NCBI GenBank assembly: GCA_045653945.1 | Contig: JAZOML010000003.1 | Location: 16,024 to 80,023, forward strand | Source of the DNA: SIG673 sp045653945 | GTDB lineage: Bacteria > Bacillota > Clostridia > Oscillospirales > CAG-272 | Length of the DNA: 64,000 nucleotides | Direction of reading: 5' to 3' | Notes under the pieces: generated by a model | Databases searched by the model: none | What the model saw: the letters and a program-made list of their open reading frames with translations, nothing else | Told to the model about the DNA's origin: nothing | Shown here: piece after piece, positions 32,848 through 42,042 of the stretch | Numbering within the stretch: the first letter of the stretch is position 1 | Layout: the number at the start of each line of letters is the position of its first letter | Program-made: the position numbers and the translations under genes

Positions 32848-33642
32848 ATGAACGAGCTACACGATTTTAATTTCGAGGACGAGGCGATTTGCGGATACAC
32901 CGGCAAGTCAAACGACGTCGTTATCCCCGACGGAATAGAGCATATAAGACACACGGCGTTCAGCCATTACGAAAGACTGACCTCTCTTACTGTTCCAAGC
33001 AGCGTCAAAAAAATAGGCGATCTTGCATTTTCGGGCTGTCGAGGACTTAAAAAAATAACCTTAAGCGAGGGACTTGAGGAAATCGGCTACGGCGCCTTCC
33101 GTGAGTGTACAGAGATAACGGAAATCGTTATACCGAGCACAGTAAAGAAAATAGGGCGCGAAGCGTTTGCCGCTTGTTATAGCCTGACCTCTATCACACT
33201 TCCCCCCGACCTTACCGAGCTTAAAGAGGGTGCGTTTTCGGGCTGCCATAGCCTGCCCGCCATTGACCTGCCGAAGGGAAGTACCAAAATAGGCGCAAGT
33301 ACATTTGCCTCTTGCAAGGCACTGAGCGAGCTGAAAATACCCGACGGTGTTACCGAAATAGAGGAACGAGCCTTTTGCAACTGTCCGGGACTTACTGTAT
33401 TTGAAATTCCCGATGGCGTTGTAAAGCTCGGCAAAAGAGCATTTTGGAAATGCGAAAATCTACATACGCTAATCATCGGACGGGGACTTAAGAGCATCGG
33501 GCAGGGCGCATTTGAGGATTGCCCCTCACTCAAGGTAATAAAATACGCATCCTCAAAGCGAGATTTTGAAAAAATCAAAAAGCCAACCACGTGGAAAGAT
33601 GACCTCAAAGGCTACCAAGTAGATTTTAACTGTAAGAACTGA
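32848..33642 (+). CDS. LRR_5 repeat protein without TIR
   Basis: 264 residues: leader HDFNFEDEAICGYTGKSNDV, nine or so LRR_5 repeats (VIPDGIEHIRHTAFSHYERL, ITLSEGLEEIGYGAFRECTE), cap YASSKRDFEKIKKPTTWKDD in which the usual GT..W is altered. Twenty bases after the previous gene; no strong Shine-Dalgarno site is visible. An 83-base gap follows, the largest in the operon, containing AAGGAG and a dead short frame. Confidence 0.83.
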   Translation: MNELHDFNFEDEAICGYTGKSNDVVIPDGIEHIRHTAFSHYERLTSLTVPSSVKKIGDLAFSGCRGLKKITLSEGLEEIGYGAFRECTEITEIVIPSTVKKIGREAFAACYSLTSITLPPDLTELKEGAFSGCHSLPAIDLPKGSTKIGASTFASCKALSELKIPDGVTEIEERAFCNCPGLTVFEIPDGVVKLGKRAFWKCENLHTLIIGRGLKSIGQGAFEDCPSLKVIKYASSKRDFEKIKKPTTWKDDLKGYQVDFNCKN

Positions 33643-33725
33643 ATAAAAGGAGCGTTTCGTGTATTTTACACACCTTATACGGATAAGAGTCATCCGCACA
33701 ACCGCAACTAAAAAGTGAGATAAAA

Positions 33726-35348
33726 ATGATAAATTTAAAAGACTTCGTAATCGAAGGGGACACCCTCGTATCATACAAAGGCAGAGAAAAAAACCTTAAA
33801 ATCCCTTTTCTTGTAACTAAAATAGCGGAAAAGGCGTTTTTCGGCAACGACTTTATCAAAACCCTTGCCCTGCCAATAAGCGTTACAAGTATTGCGCCTC
33901 GTGCGTTTTTCGGCTGCACGTCGCTTGAGAGCATATACCTACCACCCTCACTTGAGAAAATAGGCGACGAGGCGTTTAAAAAATGCTCCTCGCTTAAATA
34001 CGTGCTTTTCGGCGGCAACGAGAATGAGTGGGAAAGGGTGGAAAAGGGTAACCTTTGGTGCACCCCAACGGGCGAATTTTGTATGAAATTCAACTGTCCT
34101 TCGAGTATACAAAACAACCCAAAGGACTTTATAATTGAGGACACCACGCTCAACACCTACACAGGCACCGACGCACACGTAATAGTCCCCGACGGCATAA
34201 CGGTTATCGGAGATTGGGCGTTTGATGAATCGCATAACCTACAAACAGTTTACCTTCCTGCAAGCATTACGGAAATAGGAATATACGCCTTTGCACACTG
34301 CCCCGACTTTGCCGTAATTTATTTTGGCGGCAGCAACGAGCAGTGGGAGAATATAATTACGGGGATATTTTGGGATTTCGGCGTAGAGGATTACACCGTA
34401 GTTTGCGACTGTAAGCCGAATACTGCCGAGGACTTCGTCATCGAGAACGGAGAGCTGCTCAAATACGTAGGCGACAGTCGGGCAGTCAGCATCCCCTACG
34501 GCGTAAATAAGGTCGCCGACGGTGCGTTTGCGGAATCAGACTTTGTTACGTCGCTTATCTTCCCCGACACCGTCGATACAATAACGGCAGGCTCACTTGA
34601 AGGACTCCGTAACCTCAGAGTCGTTCAAACGGGCGACGGCGTTACCGAAATACTTCCGAATACCTTTTCTATGTACCCCGAAATTGAGGCGGCTATCCTC
34701 GGTAAAAGCGTACACACCGTTGAAAGCTTTGCGTTTTGGTGCTGCACAAAGCTAAAAAAGGTCATCTTTTCCGAGGGTGTTTACCACCTTCACAACGGAG
34801 CATTTTCAGGTTGCACAGCGCTTAAATGGGTAACGCTTCCGAGCACCCTTGAGGAAATAGGCGACCAAGCATTTTTCGGTTGTACTGCGCTTGAACGGGT
34901 AGACTTTGACTGCGGAGTCAGACGTATCGGCTGGAGCGCCTTTGACGGCTGCACCTCGCTTAAATGGATAGACCTGCCCGAAACGCTCAACCAAATCGGT
35001 TGGCACGCATTCAGCGGATGCACCTCTCTTGAAAAGGTAATACTTCACGACAGACTTTACATAATCGGACGAGGCGCATTTGAAGAGTGCGCACTGACGG
35101 AAATAGATATTCCCGAAAAAACGCATACGATAGGAGATAAAGCGTTTTTCGGATGCCGAAAGCTTAAAACCGTAAATATCGGCAGTGATTTGCACACCCT
35201 CGGCAAGCACGCATTTGAGGGCTGCGACCACCCCGTTAACATAACCTTTAACGGCACCCGCTTCAGATGGAGCTGTATAATCCGCGAGCTTGACTGGAAA
35301 AAGGGCGAGGGAAAATACATCCTGCGCTACCTGAAAAAAGAAGACTAA
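33726..35348 (+). CDS. LRR_5 protein made of three repeated modules
   Basis: 540 residues. Three complete leader-repeats-cap units in a row: leader KDFVIEGDTLVSYKGREKNL ... cap FGGNENEWERVEKGNLW; leader KDFIIEDTTLNTYTGTDAHV ... cap FGGSNEQWENIITGIFW; leader EDFVIENGELLKYVGDSRAV ... cap FNGTRFRWSCIIRELDWKKG. The third has ~12 repeats, the first two only 3-4. So it arose by joining whole proteins of this family. Cytoplasmic by absence of signals; eight bases or fewer from the next gene. Confidence 0.85.
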   Translation: MINLKDFVIEGDTLVSYKGREKNLKIPFLVTKIAEKAFFGNDFIKTLALPISVTSIAPRAFFGCTSLESIYLPPSLEKIGDEAFKKCSSLKYVLFGGNENEWERVEKGNLWCTPTGEFCMKFNCPSSIQNNPKDFIIEDTTLNTYTGTDAHVIVPDGITVIGDWAFDESHNLQTVYLPASITEIGIYAFAHCPDFAVIYFGGSNEQWENIITGIFWDFGVEDYTVVCDCKPNTAEDFVIENGELLKYVGDSRAVSIPYGVNKVADGAFAESDFVTSLIFPDTVDTITAGSLEGLRNLRVVQTGDGVTEILPNTFSMYPEIEAAILGKSVHTVESFAFWCCTKLKKVIFSEGVYHLHNGAFSGCTALKWVTLPSTLEEIGDQAFFGCTALERVDFDCGVRRIGWSAFDGCTSLKWIDLPETLNQIGWHAFSGCTSLEKVILHDRLYIIGRGAFEECALTEIDIPEKTHTIGDKAFFGCRKLKTVNIGSDLHTLGKHAFEGCDHPVNITFNGTRFRWSCIIRELDWKKGEGKYILRYLKKED

Positions 35349-35355
35349 AGGAGAT

Positions 35356-37209
35356 TTGAATATGGAAATTCCAACCCCATATAAAGGAAACGAGCCATTT
35401 ATCTTCGTCAGCTACGCGCATAAGGACGCGCCCACCGTTTACCCAATCCTTGAAAAGCTACTGGGGGACGGCTACCGCATCTGGTACGACGAGGGCATTC
35501 CGCTTTCAAGCATTTGGGAGGACGTAATCCTTGAAAAGCTCCACACCTGCGAATACTTTATTTTTTTCGTATCGGAAGCATCCGTCAAATCGGAGTGGTG
35601 TCAAAGGGAGCTACAAATCGCTCACGAAAAATCAAAGAAAATAGCCCCTATATACTTGGAGGACGCAGCTCTTACGGATATTATGCACAGCATTTTGCAT
35701 AAGCTCCAAGCCCTTTTGAAATACAAATACGATGACGAAAGTAACTTCTTTACCAACCTCTACGACCAGGAGGACATAAAGCAATTCAGACCTCAGGATT
35801 TCGATATCGTCGGAGGCGTGCTTACGAAATACAACGGCAGGGAGGAAAACATCGTAATCCCCGAGCTTGTAAAACAAATAGGGCAAAAGGCTTTTTACAG
35901 TAACAGGCAGATAAAAAGCGTACACGTACCCTTTGGCGTAAAAAAAATAGAGAGCCTTGCCTTTTTTGATTGCAAAAGCTTAAACGTTATATCCTTTACC
36001 GACGGCATAACCGAAATCGGCGCTCAGGCATTTTCGTATTGTGAGAAGCTGGAAAGCCTTGACTTTCCGGACAGTATCGAGAGCATAGGCTACGGGGCAT
36101 TCAGTAATTGCACCTCGCTTTGCTCGGTATCCTTGCCAAGCAAAATAAATGTGATACCGCAATGGGCTTTTGCCGACTGCCGCTCTCTTACCAATATAGC
36201 TATACCAAGCTCGGTTACACAAATAGACAGCTTCGCCTTCAATAATTGCTACTCACTTGAAAGCGTTGATATTCCCGTAAGCATAACGGAAATAGGCGGC
36301 TCTGCCTTCAAAAGCTGCTCGTCGCTTTCCTTAATCAATTTCGGCGGCACAAAAAAACAGTGGGATGCCATTGAAAAGTATGAAACGTGGGATGCGGACA
36401 CCCCAAGCTACACCGTAAAAATCAATAAAAACGGAGCATTTAAAATCTTTGACGGTACGTTAAAGGGATATGACGGAAACGAAAAAAACGTAACCGTACC
36501 GAGCAAGGTCAAAAAAATAGGCAACGGAGCATTTTCGGATAACGAGCATATAGAAGCTATAACCCTGCCGCGCTCCATTACCGAAATAGGCGACGGCGCA
36601 TTTTCGACGTGCAGAGAACTTAAAAGCATATGCTTACCGAACAGGCTCTCAAAAATCGGAGAAAACGCATTTTGCTCCTGTACAAGCCTTGAAAGCATAA
36701 CTATTCCCAAAAAAATCAAAAAAATACCGTGGGCGGCCTTCAGAAGCTGTCATAACCTACGGCTTGTCGAACTTCCGCCAAATCTCACCGAAATAGGAAA
36801 ATACGCATTTTGCTACTGCGAGAAGCTTGAAAGCATCGTATTACCAAACAAAATAAAGAAAATAGAGATGAGCGCATTTGCAAGCTGTGGACTTTCAAGT
36901 ATAAGCCTGCCAACAGGCTTAACCGAAATAAGCACTATGACCTTTGCGAGCAACCCATTTGAAGCAATTAAAATACCGAGCGGCGTTACCGAAATAGGTA
37001 GCTTTGCGTTTTTGTGCTGCACAAAGCTTTCAAGCATCACACTCCCCCTCTCGCTCAAAAAAATAGGCGACGGCGCATTTAAACTTTGCTCTGCCCTTTC
37101 GGATATTTACTTTTGCGGCACGAAAGAGCAGTGGGAGGCAATAGAAAAGGAGGAAGGCTGGGACAGTGAAGCAGGCAGCTACACCGTCCACTTTGAATGC
37201 AAGGAGTAA
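35356..37209 (+). CDS. TIR-LRR_5 protein with two LRR modules
   Basis: 617 residues. TIR ~12-140: EPFIFVSYAHKDAPTVYPIL, GYRIWYDEGIPLSSIWEDV, and KSEWCQRELQIAHEKSKK with Glu85 in the catalytic position. Then module 1 (QDFDIVGGVLTKYNGREENI to GTKKQWDAIEKYETW) and module 2 (FKIFDGTLKGYDGNEKNVTV to FCGTKEQWEAIEKEEGW), each with about nine LRR_5 repeats. GGAG upstream. Predicted soluble. TIR enzymes of bacteria cleave NAD+ when triggered; the LRR region is the likely sensing or scaffold part (inference). Confidence 0.88.
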   Translation: MNMEIPTPYKGNEPFIFVSYAHKDAPTVYPILEKLLGDGYRIWYDEGIPLSSIWEDVILEKLHTCEYFIFFVSEASVKSEWCQRELQIAHEKSKKIAPIYLEDAALTDIMHSILHKLQALLKYKYDDESNFFTNLYDQEDIKQFRPQDFDIVGGVLTKYNGREENIVIPELVKQIGQKAFYSNRQIKSVHVPFGVKKIESLAFFDCKSLNVISFTDGITEIGAQAFSYCEKLESLDFPDSIESIGYGAFSNCTSLCSVSLPSKINVIPQWAFADCRSLTNIAIPSSVTQIDSFAFNNCYSLESVDIPVSITEIGGSAFKSCSSLSLINFGGTKKQWDAIEKYETWDADTPSYTVKINKNGAFKIFDGTLKGYDGNEKNVTVPSKVKKIGNGAFSDNEHIEAITLPRSITEIGDGAFSTCRELKSICLPNRLSKIGENAFCSCTSLESITIPKKIKKIPWAAFRSCHNLRLVELPPNLTEIGKYAFCYCEKLESIVLPNKIKKIEMSAFASCGLSSISLPTGLTEISTMTFASNPFEAIKIPSGVTEIGSFAFLCCTKLSSITLPLSLKKIGDGAFKLCSALSDIYFCGTKEQWEAIEKEEGWDSEAGSYTVHFECKE

Positions 37210-37212
37210 AAA

Positions 37213-37722
37213 ATGGACTTTAAAATCAGCTACGGAGTTCTTAATATGTATACGGGCGAGGGCGGTAATGTTACCGTCCCCGACGGCGTAACGAAAATAG
37301 AGGCAGGAGCGTTTATCGGACACAAGACCTTGACGGGAGTTTACCTGCCCGATAGCGTTACGGAAATTGGCGGAAAAGCATTTGCGAGCTGCTCCGCGCT
37401 TGAGTTTGCCGAGCTTGGACAAGGAATAGAGTTTGTTGGCAAATGGGCATTTGCATACTGCTCATCACTCAAAAAGCTCTCCCTGCCCGAGGGCGTAAAA
37501 CGAATCGGCTGGGGCGCGTTTTCAAGCTGCACGTCGCTTAAAAGCCTAACCCTGCCCTCTACACTCACCCAGATAGACTGGTGCATAATTGAATTTTGCA
37601 AGTCGCTAAAGGAAATCAATTACCGTGGTACTCGCGAGCAGTGGGAAGCCATCGAAAAGGACGAGGACTGGGATACAGATGCAAGCGAGTACACCATAAA
37701 CTTTAACTTCAAGGGAAAATAA
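37213..37722 (+). CDS. Single-module LRR_5 protein
   Basis: 169 residues: leader FKISYGVLNMYTGEGGNVTV, five or six LRR_5 repeats (TVPDGVTKIEAGAFIGHKTL, LSLPEGVKRIGWGAFSSCTS) and cap YRGTREQWEAIEKDEDWDTD. Begins three bases after the preceding stop codon; ribosome site (AAGGAG) lies inside that gene's end. The smallest stand-alone member of the operon. Confidence 0.84.
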   Translation: MDFKISYGVLNMYTGEGGNVTVPDGVTKIEAGAFIGHKTLTGVYLPDSVTEIGGKAFASCSALEFAELGQGIEFVGKWAFAYCSSLKKLSLPEGVKRIGWGAFSSCTSLKSLTLPSTLTQIDWCIIEFCKSLKEINYRGTREQWEAIEKDEDWDTDASEYTINFNFKGK

Positions 37723-37741
37723 CTTCAAAGGAGAATATACG

Positions 37742-39445
37742 ATGACAAAGCCTGTTCCATACGAGGGAAACGAGCCGTTTATTTTCATAAGCTACTCACA
37801 CAAGGATAGAGAAGAGGTATTCAAGGTTCTCTTTAACCTGCAAGAAAACGGATATCGTTTTTGGTACGACGAGGGCATTGACTCCGGCACTGAGTCGAAC
37901 GAGGTTATAGCCACCACTATCGAAAAGTGCGACTATTTCATTGCGTTTATTTCCGCGAACTCACTTGTATCCAACACCTGCAGGCTCGAGCTTAACTTTG
38001 CACACAATTTGGATAAAAATATACTGATTATTTACCTTGATAACGCAACGCTGCCAATCGTTATGAGGATGCGATTCGGACGACTGCGGGCAATACATAA
38101 ATATAAATATGAAAACGAGGATGACTTTTACAAAAGGCTTTATAAATCCGATGGTATAAAAATTTTTAAAAACGTAACTCAACCCGACTGCAATCCCGAT
38201 GATTTTGAAATAGTTGACGGCGAGCTTGTTAAATATGAAGGAAATAGTGCAAATATTTTTATCCCGGACAGTGTAACGAGCATAGGCGAGTGTGCTTTCC
38301 TTGATTGCGACTCACTTACAAGCATAACTATCCCGAGTAGTGTAACTAGTATTGGCTATCGTGCGTTTGAGGATTGCACATCGCTTACAAACGTAACTAT
38401 CCCCGATAGTGTAACGAGCATAGACTCTTATGCGTTTGAGGATTGCACATCACTTACAAGCATAACTATCCCGGTTAGTGTAACGAGCATAGGCAATTAT
38501 GCGTTCTCAGGTTGCACCTCACTTACAAGCATAACTATCCCGGGTAGTGTAACGAGCATAGGATTTTCTGCGTTCTCGCGTTGCTCCTCGCTTACAAGCA
38601 TAACTATTCCCGATAGTGTAACTAGGATTTGCTATCATGTGTTCAAGGATTGCACATCACTTACAAGCATAAAAGTTGATGAAAACAACACTGTCTATAA
38701 ATCCGAAAACGGAGTTTTGTATACCAAAGACGGCAAAGCTTTAATTTATTATCCTGTCGGTAAAACCGACACAAGCTTTGTTATTCCCGATAATGTAGAG
38801 AGCATTGGCTATTCTGCGTTCTTTGGTTGCGACTCACTTACAAGAGTAACTATTCCCGATAGTGTAGAGAGCATAGGCTCTTTTGCGTTTGAGGATTGCA
38901 CATCGCTTACAAGCATAAACGTTGATGCAAACAACACTGTCTATAAATCCGAAAACGGCGTTTTGTATACCAAAGACGGCAAAGCTTTAATTTATTATCC
39001 TGTCGGTAAAACCGACACAAGCTTTATTATTCCCGACAGTGTAGAGAGCATTGGCTATTCTACGTTCAAGGATTGTGAATCACTTACAAGCATAAACGTT
39101 GATGTAAATAACACCGTCTATAAATCCGAAAACGGAGTTTTGTACACCAAAGACGGTAAAACTTTAATCCAATTTCCCGCCGGTAAAACCGACACAAGCT
39201 TTGTTATTCCAAACGGCATAACCGGTATTGAGGATTTTGCCTTCAGTGATAGTGCACTTGAAAGCATAACTATTCCAAGCAGCGTAAACAGTATTGGCGA
39301 AACGGCGTTCGATACTTGCTTTTTCCTTAATACTATTAATTTTTGCGGCACACGTAAACAGTGGAACGCCATTGAAAAGGGCGAGGAATGGGACTACACC
39401 ATCTCCGCTAACTACAAAATAAACTTCAACTACAAGGGAAAATAA
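37742..39445 (+). CDS. TIR-LRR_5 protein with near-identical BspA repeats
   Basis: 567 residues. TIR ~10-140: EPFIFISYSHKDREEVFKVL, GYRFWYDEGIDSGTESNEVI, SNTCRLELNFAHN with Glu83. Leader DDFEIVDGELVKYEGNSANI, then ~17 repeat units: 23-residue units (TSITIPSSVTSIGYRAFEDC) that are almost identical, and three copies of a BspA insert (NTVYKSENGVLYTKDGKALI). Cap FCGTRKQWNAIEKGEEWDYT. The high DNA identity of repeats shows recent expansion, so repeat number may vary between strains. AAAGGAG upstream. Confidence 0.88.
   Translation: MTKPVPYEGNEPFIFISYSHKDREEVFKVLFNLQENGYRFWYDEGIDSGTESNEVIATTIEKCDYFIAFISANSLVSNTCRLELNFAHNLDKNILIIYLDNATLPIVMRMRFGRLRAIHKYKYENEDDFYKRLYKSDGIKIFKNVTQPDCNPDDFEIVDGELVKYEGNSANIFIPDSVTSIGECAFLDCDSLTSITIPSSVTSIGYRAFEDCTSLTNVTIPDSVTSIDSYAFEDCTSLTSITIPVSVTSIGNYAFSGCTSLTSITIPGSVTSIGFSAFSRCSSLTSITIPDSVTRICYHVFKDCTSLTSIKVDENNTVYKSENGVLYTKDGKALIYYPVGKTDTSFVIPDNVESIGYSAFFGCDSLTRVTIPDSVESIGSFAFEDCTSLTSINVDANNTVYKSENGVLYTKDGKALIYYPVGKTDTSFIIPDSVESIGYSTFKDCESLTSINVDVNNTVYKSENGVLYTKDGKTLIQFPAGKTDTSFVIPNGITGIEDFAFSDSALESITIPSSVNSIGETAFDTCFFLNTINFCGTRKQWNAIEKGEEWDYTISANYKINFNYKGK
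38285..39180 (+). repeat. 69-bp tandem coding repeats
   Basis: Units built on GTGTAACGAGCATAGGC and CACTTACAAGCATAACTATC recur every 69 bases, with a longer ~190-base unit (AACACTGTCTATAAATCCG, AAAACGG...) three times. Differences are few, in frame with the protein. Confidence 0.9.
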
Positions 39446-39464
39446 CTTCAAAGGAGAAAAGGCT

Positions 39465-41558
39465 ATGGCAATTTTACGTCCGTACAAGGGCGATAAGCCG
39501 TTCATTTTCATAAGCTATGCACATAAGGACAAGGGCAGTGTGCATAAAATTATCAAAAATATGCTTGATTGCGGTTACCGAGTTTGGTACGACGAGGGCA
39601 TTGACCCCGGCACCGAGTGGGACGACACCATTGCCGAGCACGTCGAAAACTGTGGCTATTTTATTGCGTTCATTTCAAAAAATTATCTTGCCTCGGACAA
39701 CTGTATGGACGAGCTTGACTACGCACGCGACTCAAACAGAAAGCGACTGCTCGTTTATCTTGAAAACGTATCCCTGCCGGGCGGTATGAAAATGCGACTC
39801 AACCGCCTTCAGGCTATACATAAGTACAAATATGAAAGCGAGGACGACTTTTTCGAGAAGCTTTATACGGCTGACCAAATCGGGAATTTCAAGGAAGAAG
39901 TAGATTTGCCGCCTATAAAAGAAAAGCCCACCGCAAAAGTCAAATCAGCGACAAAGAAAACGCCTTCGCCCAAAAAAGCCGAGCAAAAGGAAATAGTTAT
40001 CACCTATCCCAAGGTTAACATAGCACCGCCTGTCATAACACCCACAGAGGATTTTGACTGGGAGCTTCTTTTCCCGACAAGCAAGGAAAAGACCACTTTC
40101 GCTTTCTCGGACTACAAAAAACCACCCACCAGCCTTCTTAAGCAGGACGATTTTATGCCCGACGCACCGCTTGACGAAATACATAAAATAATAAGTGTCC
40201 TGCAAGAGTCCTTTGAAGCATTTAAAATTAAAATAAAGGACGTAAGCTGCACCGTTGCCCCTTCCTTTTTACGCTTCGAGGTAACCCCCGAGGCGGGTGT
40301 TTCGCTCAAGAAAATACTAGATTTACAGTTTGATTTAAGCGCTGCGCTAGGCTTACACGGACTTGCCACAGGAAACGTTCGCATTGCCATAATACCCGGC
40401 AAACGTGCAGTAGGAATAGAGGTTCCGTTAAAATCCGCCGCTAACGTTCCGCTTCGCGGTCTTTTGGAAGACCCAAAATTTAAATCGGCAAATAGCCCCG
40501 TAACCGTTTGTCTTGGCAGAGATTCCGCGTGCGAGCCGGTATTTGCCGACATAAACGAAATGCCTCATCTTCTTATCGGCGGTCAAACAAGGTCGGGTAA
40601 ATCTACTCTTATCAACTGTATGATAACCAGCCTTATTTATAAGTCCTCCCCCGACGACGTTCGCCTGCTGCTTATCGACCCGAAAATGGTAGAATACCGT
40701 ATGTATAATCTTCTGCCGCACCTTATTATGCCTGTTGTTGACAACGCTCAAAGGGCGGTGTCGGCGCTTAAATGGGTAGTTGACGAAATGGACCGCCGCT
40801 ATAAGCTGCTTGAAAAGGCTCAGGCAAGAAACCGCAAGGAATACTACGAAATCGGAGATAACAACCCCGATTTTGAGCCAATGCCCCATTTGGTGGTAAT
40901 AATAGACGAGCTTGCCGACCTTATGCTTCAAGCAAAGAATCCCATCGAGGAATATATTAACCGCATAGCCACCTTGGCAAGAGCGTGCGGGATTCACCTC
41001 ATAATCTGCACTCAAAGACCGACGGTTGACGTTATTACGGGCGTTATCAAAGCGAATATCCCCTCAAAAATCGCTTTCAAGGTAGCTTCGCACGTCGACT
41101 CAAGAACCGTTCTCGGCGTACCCGGAGCTGAAAATCTTATAGGGCACGGCGATATGCTTTATATCGGCCCGACAGGAAACGAGATGAGAATTCAGGGCGC
41201 AAACGTTGACGTAAACGAAATTAAGAGCATCGTTAAATACGTTATAGAAAATAACGGCAGCGCAAAGTTCGATCCCGACGTATTTAAAGCCGTACAAAAA
41301 TCGGAAACCGTTTCCCGCCTTGGCGGAGATGCCGACTTTGAGATGCTTTGCAGCGCAACAGAGCTTTTCCTTGAAATGGGTATAGCCAGTTTAAGCCTTA
41401 TGCAAAGACACCTGCGCATCGGATTCAACAAAGCCGCAAACCTATTTGATAAGCTCGTAGAAATAGGCTTTATATCACAAAGAAACGGCTCAAAGCCTGC
41501 CACAGTGCTCATAACAAAAGAAAAGTATCTTGAATGGAAAAAAAGATATACGGAATAA
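39465..41558 (+). CDS. TIR domain fused to FtsK/SpoIIIE DNA translocase (no membrane domain)
   Basis: 697 residues. TIR 10-140: KPFIFISYAHKDKGSVHKII, GYRVWYDEGIDPGTEWDDTI, SDNCMDELDYARDS with Glu83. A Lys/Pro-rich linker (~145-225) follows. FtsK alpha domain ~228-360 (FLRFEVTPEAGVSLKKILDL, IPGKRAVGIEVP); motor with Walker A GGQTRSGKST (372-381), Walker B LVVIIDELADLM (~476), ICTQRPTVDVITGVIKANIP; gamma winged helix ~625-697 (LMQRHLRIGFNKAANLFDKL). The usual four-helix membrane domain is absent; no hydrophobic helix is seen. The TIR is closest to that of the preceding gene. Last gene of the operon; terminator follows. Confidence 0.92.
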   Translation: MAILRPYKGDKPFIFISYAHKDKGSVHKIIKNMLDCGYRVWYDEGIDPGTEWDDTIAEHVENCGYFIAFISKNYLASDNCMDELDYARDSNRKRLLVYLENVSLPGGMKMRLNRLQAIHKYKYESEDDFFEKLYTADQIGNFKEEVDLPPIKEKPTAKVKSATKKTPSPKKAEQKEIVITYPKVNIAPPVITPTEDFDWELLFPTSKEKTTFAFSDYKKPPTSLLKQDDFMPDAPLDEIHKIISVLQESFEAFKIKIKDVSCTVAPSFLRFEVTPEAGVSLKKILDLQFDLSAALGLHGLATGNVRIAIIPGKRAVGIEVPLKSAANVPLRGLLEDPKFKSANSPVTVCLGRDSACEPVFADINEMPHLLIGGQTRSGKSTLINCMITSLIYKSSPDDVRLLLIDPKMVEYRMYNLLPHLIMPVVDNAQRAVSALKWVVDEMDRRYKLLEKAQARNRKEYYEIGDNNPDFEPMPHLVVIIDELADLMLQAKNPIEEYINRIATLARACGIHLIICTQRPTVDVITGVIKANIPSKIAFKVASHVDSRTVLGVPGAENLIGHGDMLYIGPTGNEMRIQGANVDVNEIKSIVKYVIENNGSAKFDPDVFKAVQKSETVSRLGGDADFEMLCSATELFLEMGIASLSLMQRHLRIGFNKAANLFDKLVEIGFISQRNGSKPATVLITKEKYLEWKKRYTE

Positions 41559-41559
41559 G

Positions 41560-41592
41560 TAAAAAAGACGGGCTAAAAACCCGTCTTTTTTA
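41560..41592. terminator. Terminator of the TIR/LRR/FtsK operon
   Basis: AAAAAAGACGGG-CTAAAAA-CCCGTCTTTTTTA, directly after the stop codon and shared with the convergent RNHCP gene. Confidence 0.88.
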
Positions 41593-41910
41593 TAGCAAAT
41601 CCTTGCAAACCGTCAATTTAATAAGCAACCCCGTATCATCGTCCTGCGCTGACTTGTTGCGACGGATAGCTCCACATTTCTTACACCTCGACACAATAAT
41701 ATAACCCTTCTTGGGATCAGGTAGGCTCTGAACGGGAACAAGCAACCCACCGCAATCAGAGGCTCTGTCGCCAGGATTTACGTCAACGTGAAGCGAGTGA
41801 AGACAAAAGGGACAGTGATTGCGAGAGGTGTAACCAAGCGGCGACACATCGCTACCACAATTTGCACATATAAAGCCACTATCGTTTTTTTGAAATCGCT
41901 TATCTTCCAT
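41590..41910 (-). CDS. RNHCP-domain zinc-binding protein
   Basis: 106 residues. Carries the motif that names the family: SRNHCPFCLHSLHVD, followed by PGDRASDCGG, with further cysteine pairs FICANCGSD near residue 14 and SRCKKCGAIRRNKS near 75, so one or two zinc sites. Function of the family is unknown, possibly RNA or nucleic-acid binding. Gene stands alone, convergent with the operon. Confidence 0.88.
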   Translation of the reverse strand: MEDKRFQKNDSGFICANCGSDVSPLGYTSRNHCPFCLHSLHVDVNPGDRASDCGGLLVPVQSLPDPKKGYIIVSRCKKCGAIRRNKSAQDDDTGLLIKLTVCKDLL

Positions 41911-42042
41911 AAAGCTCTCCTTTTAATAGGTAAATTAACACTTTGGTAAAAAACCCATAATCTTGTATTTATATTTTTTTGGTATCCTTACTAGGAATTA
42001 GTATTTTGATATACGGAATATACATTTGAAAGGATAAATAAT

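Noticed and set aside
30861..39445. BspA-like surface adhesins
   Set aside because: No signal peptide, anchor or membrane segment; TIR domains are cytoplasmic.
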